Shown: positions 33,860 through 41,031 of the stretch, piece by piece
Position numbering within the stretch: the first letter of the stretch is position 1
Layout: the number at the start of each line of letters is the position of its first letter
NCBI GenBank assembly: GCA_934593275.1
Contig: CAKTQE010000001.1
Span: 1-64,000, forward strand
Origin: an uncultured Oscillospiraceae bacterium
Lineage (GTDB): Bacteria; Bacillota; Clostridia; Oscillospirales; Oscillospiraceae
DNA: 64,000 nt
Direction of reading: 5' to 3'
The notes under the pieces: generated by a model
Database searches by the model: none
Told to the model about the DNA's origin: nothing
The model's input: only the letters and a program-made list of their open reading frames with translations
Program-made: the position numbers and the translations under genes

Positions 33860-34260
33860 CGGTAGATGGCGGGCGGCAGGTTGCCGATGGAATTGAGGTG
33901 TGATTGCCCCCGGCAATCAATAGATTTTGATTCGCTGCGCGAAGCACCACCCCTACGATACATTTGTTGCAAATACCGTATATTTTACGTGTCTAATGTC
34001 GGTTTATCGTTTCGAATAATAGGAAAAACGTTGTACATTGACGTAGGGGCGGCAATCTGCCGCCCGCCACGTGGCAATAATAACCTGTGCCGGTGAATGG
34101 AATTACCTAATATACGGAACAATGTAGCGGCGATGATTCATCGCCACTCCAGCCCCGCCAGGGGCTGGCACCGTTGGACGATGCGGATACAAACGTACCA
34201 CGGTTCCGGCCCTGCGGGCCGGGTGGCGGCAGATTGCCGCCGCTACAGTGGGGGGTACCA
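33860..34260. repeat. Cluster of GGCGGCA-GAT-TGCCGCC palindromic repeats
   Basis: Three related palindromes occur: one near 33870-33890, one at 34047-34067 in the opposite orientation beside GTAGGGGC, and one near 34226-34242. Further palindromes are GGCGATGATTCATCGCC (about 34129-34145), CAGCCCCGCCAGGGGCTG (about 34150-34167) and CCGGCCCTGCGGGCCGG. Outer arms GTAGCGGC (34124) and GCCGCTAC (34238) enclose the right half. The region is non-coding and could form an extended cruciform or structured RNA. Confidence 0.7.
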
Positions 34261-34305
34261 CCCCCCCGGTATGTCATTGCCCCAATGTTTTACGCTGCTC
34301 CGCTC

Positions 34306-34334
34306 TTGCCTTTCTTCCTTCCGTATACTATAAT
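34306..34334 (+). promoter_or_regulatory. Vegetative-type promoter upstream of the ECF sigma gene
   Basis: TTGCCT, 17-bp spacer, TATAAT. Confidence 0.6.
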
Positions 34335-34403
34335 TTCCACCGAAAAGAAAGCATTTCGGGGATGGTGCATACCTGGCTTTCCCATAAATTTTTATAGAAA
34401 CCG

Positions 34404-34431
34404 TGAAACCTTTTGGTGTTCTCTGCGTGTA
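34404..34431 (+). promoter_or_regulatory. ECF-type autoregulatory promoter
   Basis: TGAAAC (followed by CTTTT), 16-bp spacer, CGTGTA. This is the TGAAACnTTT/CGT form used by Firmicutes ECF sigma factors, 35 nt before the sigma gene start. Confidence 0.75.
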
Positions 34432-34465
34432 TGTAAGTAAAGGCACATAAGAAAGGACTGATAAC

Positions 34466-35023
34466 ATGGAGGACTCCAATATTCTGGCACTGTATTTTTC
34501 CCGCTGTGAGGATGCCATTGCGGAGACGGGCCGGAAATATGGCGGCTACTGCTACAAAATTGCCTACAATATTCTATCCAACCGGGAGGATTCTGAAGAA
34601 AGTGTCAACGACACCTATTTGTCCGCCTGGAACAGCATTCCACCCCAAAGGCCCCAGCGACTTTCTACATTCTTAGGAAAGCTGACCCGCAACCATGCCA
34701 TTGACCGGTGGAGAAAAAGAAGCAGCCAAAAACGGGGCGGCAGCGAAACGGAACTGGCCCTGGAAGAACTGGGGCAATGTGTCTCCGGTGTACCCAGTGC
34801 CGAGTCTATGATGATTCGAAAAGAAATTCTCGATTGCCTGAACCGGTTTTTAACAGCTCTGCCAAAGGAGCAGAAAACCGTATTTTTATGCCGGTACTGG
34901 TACATGAATTCCCTGGAAGAAATTGCCCAGAAAACGGGCTTTTCTGTGGGCAAAATCAAATCCATGCTCCACAGAGCCCGGAAGCGTCTGGCCCTGGAAC
35001 TTCAAAAGGAGGAGCTGCAATGA
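34466..35023 (+). CDS. ECF-type RNA polymerase sigma factor
   Basis: The 185-residue protein has region 2 (AYNILSNREDSEESVNDTYLSAWNSIPP, and LSTFLGKLTRNHAIDRWRK) and region 4 (LPKEQKTVFLCRYWYMNSLEEIAQKTGFSVGKIKSMLHRARKRL). It has no region 3, as expected for group 4 sigmas. It directs transcription of an envelope-stress regulon, probably including its own gene through the TGAAAC/CGTGTA promoter upstream. Its stop overlaps the next gene as ATGA, so the two are translated together as a sigma/anti-sigma-like pair. Confidence 0.93.
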   Translation: MEDSNILALYFSRCEDAIAETGRKYGGYCYKIAYNILSNREDSEESVNDTYLSAWNSIPPQRPQRLSTFLGKLTRNHAIDRWRKRSSQKRGGSETELALEELGQCVSGVPSAESMMIRKEILDCLNRFLTALPKEQKTVFLCRYWYMNSLEEIAQKTGFSVGKIKSMLHRARKRLALELQKEELQ

Positions 35024-36762
35024 CGAACCTGGAACTTTTTCGGCTCTTAGGAGACATTCGGGAAGAACATTTGCAGGATGCGGAGCAGCTGCAAATGGCC
35101 CCGGGACTCAGGGCGCAAAAGCGGTCTGCCAAACGGACGGTGCTGGTGGCGGCACTGATTCTATTGACTTTCCTGCTGGTGGGCTGTGCGGTGGTCTATG
35201 CCATTTGCGTCGCAGACCTGCGCATCGGAAACCGGGAGACCACCCGTTCTGTATTTGACCCCTACCACCGGGAAATCATCGGCACCGAGCCGGTTTCCCA
35301 ACAGGTGCTGACCTACGCCGGGATCCAGGGCAGCCCCGGCTATCAGGCGGCCAAGGAATGGTTTGAATTCTTGCAGACCTATGACCCGGATGGCTCCATC
35401 AGAAAGGAGGCCTTTCTGGGCGACCCGGAAATCCTATTTCCGGATACTTATTTAAGCTACCACACCTACTCCCAGGAAATGGTGGACAAACTCCATGAAT
35501 TGGCAGACAAATACGACTTGCAGCTTTTGAGTACGCCCATGGAGTTTTCCTCTACGGGGAAACTCACCCGGGTGCTTTCCATTGACCATGTACTCCTGCC
35601 GGGAAGCACCGTGGAAGCCTTTCTGGACGGGGGTGCCTGCTATCCCCAGGGGAACTTCTGGCTCTCCATGAATCTCAATATGCCCGAGGGGCCTGACATG
35701 TGGCAGTATACCGTTTACGGCATTCTTGAGTACTGCCGGAAGGACTGCCTGAGTCCGGAAGTTGCCTATCTGGATCAAGGCAAAGCTTTAACGGAATGGA
35801 ATTATAAAACCACCTCCGGAGCCACGGTTCTAATCGTCAAGGAACAGGAGGGCGATGCCTATTTCTTCTGTGACTGCGGCGATGCCACCTATGTGTTTGA
35901 GTTCCGGGCAGGGTTTGACCCCGAGACCGATATCCCGGATTTTGAACGGGCGTGGATGACCGACAGACAAATCGAGCAAATCGCTGATGCCCTGGACTGG
36001 AATCTGCGCCCCCAGCTGCCGGATGCCGCTGCCGCTGCCGAAGAGAGCCACCCCCAGGGCTGGGAAATCGAGACGAAACAGGCCATCTTCGACGGCTGCT
36101 TGGGCCGGTTGGTGCTGCACCTGACGGCTCCCAAGGGAACGGGACTCCTGACCCACGAAGTGGAACAGATACTCCCCTCCAATGATGATTTGCTCTCCGC
36201 GGGGGAACTTCAACTCTCCCCCATCTCTTGGAGCATCGGCGCGGAAGAGGACGGTGACGGCCTGAAAAACACCGCGGACATTGTTTATACCTTCGGTCTG
36301 CCCCCAGAGGATGCCGCAGCTTTCCCCTTGGATGCCAGCTGGACTGCCCATCTGGAAGACCTGGTGACCAGCTACTCCGAGGGTCTAAAGGACATGGAGT
36401 ACGTCATTGCCCAGGGCGTCCTGGAGTGTCCCGTAAGCTTTCAGGGCAGCGACCAAAGAAGCATCGAATTCTTGGAGGCCCCCCTCCTTGTGACCGCACC
36501 CAACTGTGACGTGACCCTGGAATCCATCCGGCTTCGCTGCCTGGGGGTCACACTGACCTTCCGGGAGGGTACCGAAAAAGCAGGCAGCATCGGTGCCATC
36601 GCAATATTGGAGGACGGCACCCAGATTCCCATGAACATCGGCTACACGAGAAAAACCTACAGCTGCCGGGAAGCCGACACCCCCATTGACCTGGACAAGG
36701 TCCGCGCTCTCCGCCTGTCTGACGGAACGGAGCTGCCCCTGCCCCAGAAAGACAGTCCCTAA
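35020..36762 (+). CDS. Membrane-bound partner of the ECF sigma factor (putative anti-sigma)
   Basis: The 580-residue protein has a short cytoplasmic N-terminus (1-43), one membrane segment (about 44-66, TVLVAALILLTFLLVGCAVVY) and a large extracytoplasmic region. That region has no motif I can name. The position, ATGA overlap with the sigma gene and topology are those of anti-sigma factors or their sensor domains, but the cytoplasmic part lacks a zinc-anti-sigma HxxxCxxC. The function is inferred from context. A longer upstream frame overlaps the sigma gene and is rejected because GGAGG directly precedes the ATG at 35020. Confidence 0.7.
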   Translation: MTNLELFRLLGDIREEHLQDAEQLQMAPGLRAQKRSAKRTVLVAALILLTFLLVGCAVVYAICVADLRIGNRETTRSVFDPYHREIIGTEPVSQQVLTYAGIQGSPGYQAAKEWFEFLQTYDPDGSIRKEAFLGDPEILFPDTYLSYHTYSQEMVDKLHELADKYDLQLLSTPMEFSSTGKLTRVLSIDHVLLPGSTVEAFLDGGACYPQGNFWLSMNLNMPEGPDMWQYTVYGILEYCRKDCLSPEVAYLDQGKALTEWNYKTTSGATVLIVKEQEGDAYFFCDCGDATYVFEFRAGFDPETDIPDFERAWMTDRQIEQIADALDWNLRPQLPDAAAAAEESHPQGWEIETKQAIFDGCLGRLVLHLTAPKGTGLLTHEVEQILPSNDDLLSAGELQLSPISWSIGAEEDGDGLKNTADIVYTFGLPPEDAAAFPLDASWTAHLEDLVTSYSEGLKDMEYVIAQGVLECPVSFQGSDQRSIEFLEAPLLVTAPNCDVTLESIRLRCLGVTLTFREGTEKAGSIGAIAILEDGTQIPMNIGYTRKTYSCREADTPIDLDKVRALRLSDGTELPLPQKDSP

Positions 36763-36767
36763 ACACC

Positions 36768-36800
36768 TGCCGCAGCCGGAACAGCAAACCGGCTGCGGCA
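36768..36800 (+). terminator. Hairpin after the anti-sigma-like gene
   Basis: A perfect 12-bp stem TGCCGCAGCCGG / CCGGCTGCGGCA with a 9-nt loop, 6 nt after the stop codon. There is no T run, so termination may be Rho-assisted or weak. Confidence 0.6.
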
Positions 36801-36892
36801 AAACTATGCGTTCTGTATGTTTTACCGTTGCATTGAATAAAACAAGCAGTTTTGTCCGGCATATTGTTCACAAATATTTCACAGCAATTTGA

Positions 36893-36921
36893 TTGTAAAA
36901 CTCTATCACTTTTATTATAAT
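36893..36921 (+). promoter_or_regulatory. Promoter of the adhesin-sortase operon
   Basis: TTGTAA, 17-bp spacer, TATAAT, leaving a leader of about 285 nt before the adhesin gene. Confidence 0.75.
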
Positions 36922-37008
36922 TATAGTGAAAATTAACAAACCACTGTTGCTTATGATTGGTCAGCACTTGATACACGCTGGCGTGTTTTCAGAAAGGGGC
37001 TTGTCAAA

Positions 37009-37110
37009 ATGAAATGGACATACAAAATCTATTCAAATTCTCCGGGGAATCGGTCTGCCCTTTTGGCCCTTCCTCCGAATTGGCATACGCTTTTTCATGG
37101 CGCGTTTTGA
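37009..37110 (+). CDS. Possible 33-residue leader peptide of the adhesin operon
   Basis: The frame begins MKWTYKIYSNSPGNR and ends LFHGAF, with AAAGGGG 9 nt before the ATG. Its stop codon (37108-37110) lies at the end of the left arm of the leader terminator. A ribosome finishing the peptide would sit on that arm. The arrangement is like a transcription-attenuation leader. No homologue is recognised and expression is unproven. Confidence 0.45.
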   Translation: MKWTYKIYSNSPGNRSALLALPPNWHTLFHGAF

Positions 37111-37145
37111 TGGCAGTCTGCTGCTTTCAAAAACGCGCCTTTTTT
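37099..37145 (+). terminator. Leader terminator (attenuator) of the adhesin-sortase operon
   Basis: A perfect 10-bp stem GGCGCGTTTT / AAAACGCGCC (37099-37108, 37130-37139) followed by T6. It lies about 70 nt upstream of the adhesin start and downstream of the promoter, so the operon must be read through it. Confidence 0.8.
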
Positions 37146-37212
37146 CATAGAGCAGCATCCGCCGATCAGGCTCCATATCCACAAATACTCAAAGAAAGGA
37201 AGGTTGCGCGCA

Positions 37213-39750
37213 ATGAAGAAGAAACTCATCAAGCTAACATCCTGGGTGGTCACAGCGGGAATCCTGATGACCCTGTTTTGCGGTGTCGCCATGGCGGACG
37301 GAATTCCGGAAACCACCGGCAGCGGCACTCCGGATGACCCTACAGTTACCACGACCACCACCACACAGACCGATGCTCAGACCGGGGAAACCACCGTGAA
37401 CGTCACCATCCAAAAAGCATGGTCCGATGAAACTCTGAGCGGTCAGGAACAAGGAACGTTCCACGAGACCACTGATGCCAACGGAGGCCTCATCAGTGCC
37501 GACGGCAACGCTTCCGGCTCTGAGACGACTGTAAAAGAAACATGGGAAGATGCCGACAATCAGCAGGTTCAGACCGACAATGGCTCCGGTGAAACCCAGG
37601 AGGGTCTGGGCGTAGAAACAGAGGTTCCGGACATCACTCTGGTTCTTGACCCCGGCGAAACCAGCCAGGAACGCGAAAATGCCCCGGCCTGGTTCCAGGA
37701 GGATACGTTAAGCATTCCGGAATGGATCCGCAGCCAGGAAAGCGGAACACCGGTTTGGATCACCGGCGACAGCAGTACCGAACAAGACGGTACCGTAACC
37801 AACATCACAGTGGAGGCCACCGGCAGCGATACCACCTATACAAGACGCATTACCGCCCCGGATGGGACGGTAACAGAGGAAAAAGCCACCTACACCCGTG
37901 ACGACCAGGGACGCATTACCGGATACCATATGGAGACCGCGGAAACAACTCCTGCCACCTCCATACATACCGCACCCCCGGAAAACGCGGAAATTCACGC
38001 AGATGGCGGCTGGACCACCTGTGACTACGAACTGCCGGAAAAACCTACGGTTCCTGAGCCGGAAAAGGACGCAGATGGCAATGTCCTCAACGGTCAGATG
38101 GTTGCGGAGCTGCGGGACGGGAACGGCAGCGTGGTAGGCTATACCGTTGTGACCGTTCAGAACGGTACGGCGGTTCACTTTTCTGACCCTGTAATGGGCA
38201 GCCTGGTATCCACCACCACCAAGGTGGAGCCACTGGAAAACGGTCTTCAAAAATACATTACCACCAGGACCCGGCTGACAAAGCACCGCTACAGTACCTC
38301 CAGTGCTTCCGTCACCGGCGGGGAGCGAACCGTGACCGCCCAGATGGGAGAAATCATGGGCTTTGCCACCATTGACAATGATGAATTTATGACCTATATG
38401 CCGGATCTTCAGAACCAGGGGGACGGCAGCACCGATTCTCAGACAGAGCTTTACAACCGTCCTTCCATCGCCGCCGTTGGATACAGCGATACCAACCAGT
38501 ATTTCCAGTGGCTGGGAGAATATGGCATTGAGAGCATGATCCGGGTCCGGGCCGGAGACGTAAACACCTGGCAGCCCCACCAGTTTGTGCTGGAAGGCGC
38601 AGACGGCAGCAAATACTACGTCTACTGCGCGGACTTTGAGGTCAACCCCCAGTCGGGCGCGGAATACAATATGGAACGAATTGAGGATGCGGACTATGTA
38701 GCACCGGAAGCCGCGGACAAGATACGTGCCATTGCCCTGAAAGGCTATTGGGGCGTTGAAAACAGCAGCACAGACCCGGCCCTCCCCACCCCCGGAAGCC
38801 TGGATGCTTTCCGCAAAATGCTGACCGATGCCAACGTCTTGACCGAAGCCCAGGCCGCCGGTCTGACCGATGGAATGGCACTCACCGCCACCCAGGCCGC
38901 CATCTGGTATTACGGCAACAGCGGCAGTACCATGCTAAGCCCGGAGGATATTGTTGGCCAGTATTTCCGGGGCGCAGCGGGCTTTACAGAAACCGATCCC
39001 GCAAAAAAGGCAGTCATTAACAGCATTTACGCCCACCTGATCGGCATGGAGGGGACTCCTGCCGATACGGGAAACACCCTGCTTACAGTCGGTGATTTTG
39101 CCCAGCAGATCGAGCTTACGGTGAAAGAGCGGCAGGAAGACGGACGGTACGATACCGATGTGGTTCTCTCCATGGCCGTGGTGCTGGACGATACCACCAG
39201 CGATTTGACGGTGTATGTGTCCACAGGCGGGCAGGAAATCGGCGTTTACCGCATGAGCGGTACCCCATCCGCAGGACAGCGGATGGCGCAGAGGAACCCC
39301 GACGGTTCTTATAGACTGTCCGGACTGCTGCTGAACGGCGACACCCCCATTACCCTGAACCTGGGCGGCACCCAAAATCTGGAAAACGGCGTGTATCTCT
39401 TCACCTGCAACGCAGGGCCGAACGGGCAGCCGTCCCAGACTTTCATCGGAGCCGGTGTGTCCCAGCAGAGCATCGACATGCGCGTGGATTTCCAGTTCAG
39501 CGTCACGGATCCCGTGGTCACCGTTCACTCTGCCAACACCGGCCGGGAGTACGAAACACTGGAATGGACCGCCTCTTACCATACGTTCCGGAACAGTGAC
39601 AGCCATGAGGGATCCGGCGGATACAGAAACACCAGCGTCCCCAAAACCGGCGACAGTCTGTTCCCGGTTCAGGCGGGGCTTGGTGTCGGCATTGCGCTGT
39701 GCCTCCTTTTGGCGGCGGTCTGCCAGTATAAAAAGGAACGGGCGTGGTAA
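37213..39750 (+). CDS. Cell-wall-anchored thioester-domain adhesin
   Basis: The product is about 845 residues. A signal peptide (to about residue 30) is followed by a long Thr/Gly/Glu-rich stalk region. A thioester domain has C472 in YVYCADFEV and Q561 in LTATQAAIWYY, the Cys and Gln that form the internal thioester in Gram-positive adhesins. A pilin/adhesin-type beta domain precedes the sorting signal VPKTGD, a hydrophobic helix and KKERAW. Such domains covalently capture host-surface proteins or amines. The ATG at 37213 has AAGGAAGG upstream. The class B sortase gene overlaps its end. The adhesin is the probable sortase substrate, though a VPKTG signal with a class B enzyme is not the best-known pairing. 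Confidence 0.85.
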   Translation: MKKKLIKLTSWVVTAGILMTLFCGVAMADGIPETTGSGTPDDPTVTTTTTTQTDAQTGETTVNVTIQKAWSDETLSGQEQGTFHETTDANGGLISADGNASGSETTVKETWEDADNQQVQTDNGSGETQEGLGVETEVPDITLVLDPGETSQERENAPAWFQEDTLSIPEWIRSQESGTPVWITGDSSTEQDGTVTNITVEATGSDTTYTRRITAPDGTVTEEKATYTRDDQGRITGYHMETAETTPATSIHTAPPENAEIHADGGWTTCDYELPEKPTVPEPEKDADGNVLNGQMVAELRDGNGSVVGYTVVTVQNGTAVHFSDPVMGSLVSTTTKVEPLENGLQKYITTRTRLTKHRYSTSSASVTGGERTVTAQMGEIMGFATIDNDEFMTYMPDLQNQGDGSTDSQTELYNRPSIAAVGYSDTNQYFQWLGEYGIESMIRVRAGDVNTWQPHQFVLEGADGSKYYVYCADFEVNPQSGAEYNMERIEDADYVAPEAADKIRAIALKGYWGVENSSTDPALPTPGSLDAFRKMLTDANVLTEAQAAGLTDGMALTATQAAIWYYGNSGSTMLSPEDIVGQYFRGAAGFTETDPAKKAVINSIYAHLIGMEGTPADTGNTLLTVGDFAQQIELTVKERQEDGRYDTDVVLSMAVVLDDTTSDLTVYVSTGGQEIGVYRMSGTPSAGQRMAQRNPDGSYRLSGLLLNGDTPITLNLGGTQNLENGVYLFTCNAGPNGQPSQTFIGAGVSQQSIDMRVDFQFSVTDPVVTVHSANTGREYETLEWTASYHTFRNSDSHEGSGGYRNTSVPKTGDSLFPVQAGLGVGIALCLLLAAVCQYKKERAW

Positions 39751-40661
39751 ATGTGAAATTTCAAACGGGTTCAAGTAAAAAGCAGTTCATCCCCCGGACT
39801 GATCGTCCGTGGAGCCGCCTGTCGGTCATTGCCCTCTCCATGGCCCTGCTGCTCACTGCTGCCCTTGCCGCCACCGTGATTCTGCGGAAACAGGAAACTG
39901 CCAAAACCGAGGAATTGCAGAAGATATACCGTCAGACAAGTCCGGCAAGCACCACCGAAACATCCCCCGGCAGCTTGGAAGCAGCGTCCCAAGAAACGAC
40001 CATGGAGACCGCCCCGGCAGCGGAGCTTTCCCCCCAGGAACGGTTTCTGCCCCTGCTGGACATCAATCCCGATACGGTGGGATGGCTCCGGGCCGGGTGT
40101 CTGATCGATGAGCCGGTGGTATACCGGGACAACGACTTTTATTTAAGCCACAACTTTTATGGAGACCCAACCGGCACCGGAACTTTGTTTTTGGATGCGG
40201 AAAATACCGACTGGGTGACGGAACCCTATCTTGTGTTCTACGGCCACCACCTCAAGGACGGCAGCAAGTTTGGAGGTCTTAAAAAGTATTGTAGCCTTGG
40301 ATATGTGCAAAACGACCCCTTTGTGCTGTGGGATCCCCTTTACTCTGACGCACCGGAAACCTATGTGGTGTTCTCCGTATTTGAAGCCTCCATGGTGGAA
40401 GAACAAGAGGACTATTTCTATCTGCGGCGGTTTGAAGAACTGCGCACAGGGGGTTCTGAAGAATTGGAGCAGCTGATCGGCGAACTCCGGGAACGGTCTT
40501 TATTGGACCTTCCGATAGACGTGGACGCTGAGGACCGGATCATGGTTTTGGTAACATGCAGCTATGGCACAAAGGATGGCCGTCTTCTGGTATGCTGCAG
40601 AAATATCCGGCAGGAAGAGACCCAAGACGAACTAAAAAACGCCATAAAGGGGCAATCTTGA
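39744..40661 (+). CDS. Class B-type sortase
   Basis: The 305-residue protein has an N-terminal membrane anchor (about 27-48), a Thr/Ser/Ala-rich linker and a sortase domain from residue 95. The domain shows class B features: DTVGWLRAGCLIDEPVVYRDNDFYLSHNFYG, catalytic H168 in FYGHHLKDGSKFG, and C272 in VTCSYGTKDGR with a following Arg in LLVCCRNIR. It should join the adhesin's sorting motif to a cell-wall or pilin nucleophile. The start is GTG, 7 nt inside the adhesin gene, with AAAGGAA upstream, so the two are translationally coupled. Confidence 0.9.
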   Translation: MVNVKFQTGSSKKQFIPRTDRPWSRLSVIALSMALLLTAALAATVILRKQETAKTEELQKIYRQTSPASTTETSPGSLEAASQETTMETAPAAELSPQERFLPLLDINPDTVGWLRAGCLIDEPVVYRDNDFYLSHNFYGDPTGTGTLFLDAENTDWVTEPYLVFYGHHLKDGSKFGGLKKYCSLGYVQNDPFVLWDPLYSDAPETYVVFSVFEASMVEEQEDYFYLRRFEELRTGGSEELEQLIGELRERSLLDLPIDVDAEDRIMVLVTCSYGTKDGRLLVCCRNIRQEETQDELKNAIKGQS

Positions 40662-40672
40662 GCAGCGCAAAA

Positions 40673-40700
40673 AGCCGCCCCGGAAAAATCCGGGGCGGCT
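40673..40700. terminator. Bidirectional terminator between sortase and rpsU genes
   Basis: Stem AGCCGCCCCGG / CCGGGGCGGCT with a 6-nt loop. On the minus strand it is followed by TTTTT, so it mainly ends rpsU. Confidence 0.88.
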
Positions 40701-40720
40701 AGCGCACAACTCAAGAGGGA

Positions 40721-40903
40721 TTAATAGAACTTTCTCTTGTTCTTACGGGCAGCTTCAGACTTCTGCTTACGCTTCAGGCTGGGGCTGACGTAATGCTCGC
40801 GCTTCTTAACTTCGGCGATAACGCCCTCCTTGGCACAGCTACGCTTAAACCGGCGCAGTGCGCTTTCCAGAGACTCGTTTTCCTTTACGCGAATTTCAGA
40901 CAT
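40721..40903 (-). CDS. rpsU: 30S ribosomal protein S21
   Basis: The 60-residue basic protein has the bS21 pattern: [20 protein letters not shown] at the N-terminus, [19 protein letters not shown], then a Lys/Arg-rich tail. It is a component of the small subunit near the anti-Shine-Dalgarno region of 16S rRNA. The ATG at 40903 has GGAGGG upstream; the longer frame to 40957 is not used. A consensus promoter lies just upstream. Confidence 0.97.
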   Translation of the reverse strand: MSEIRVKENESLESALRRFKRSCAKEGVIAEVKKREHYVSPSLKRKQKSEAARKNKRKFY

Positions 40904-40968
40904 TGTTTTCCCTCCCTCCGATGCATCCGGCTTGATCCAGGATGCGTTCAGGGCCATACGGCTTGTTT

Positions 40969-40997
40969 ATTATATGGTCTCTTTCCCGAAATGTCAA
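40969..40997 (-). promoter_or_regulatory. Consensus promoter of rpsU
   Basis: On the minus strand: TTGACA, 17-bp spacer, TATAAT. This exact consensus match explains strong separate expression after leuS. Confidence 0.9.
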
Positions 40998-41031
40998 GAA
41001 ATAATTCCGGTTTTTTCGAAAAAATTCAAAA

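Noticed and set aside
36922..37098. Leader of the adhesin operon considered as a cyclic-di-GMP riboswitch
   Set aside because: Neither class I nor class II consensus elements are present; a leader peptide with terminator fits better.
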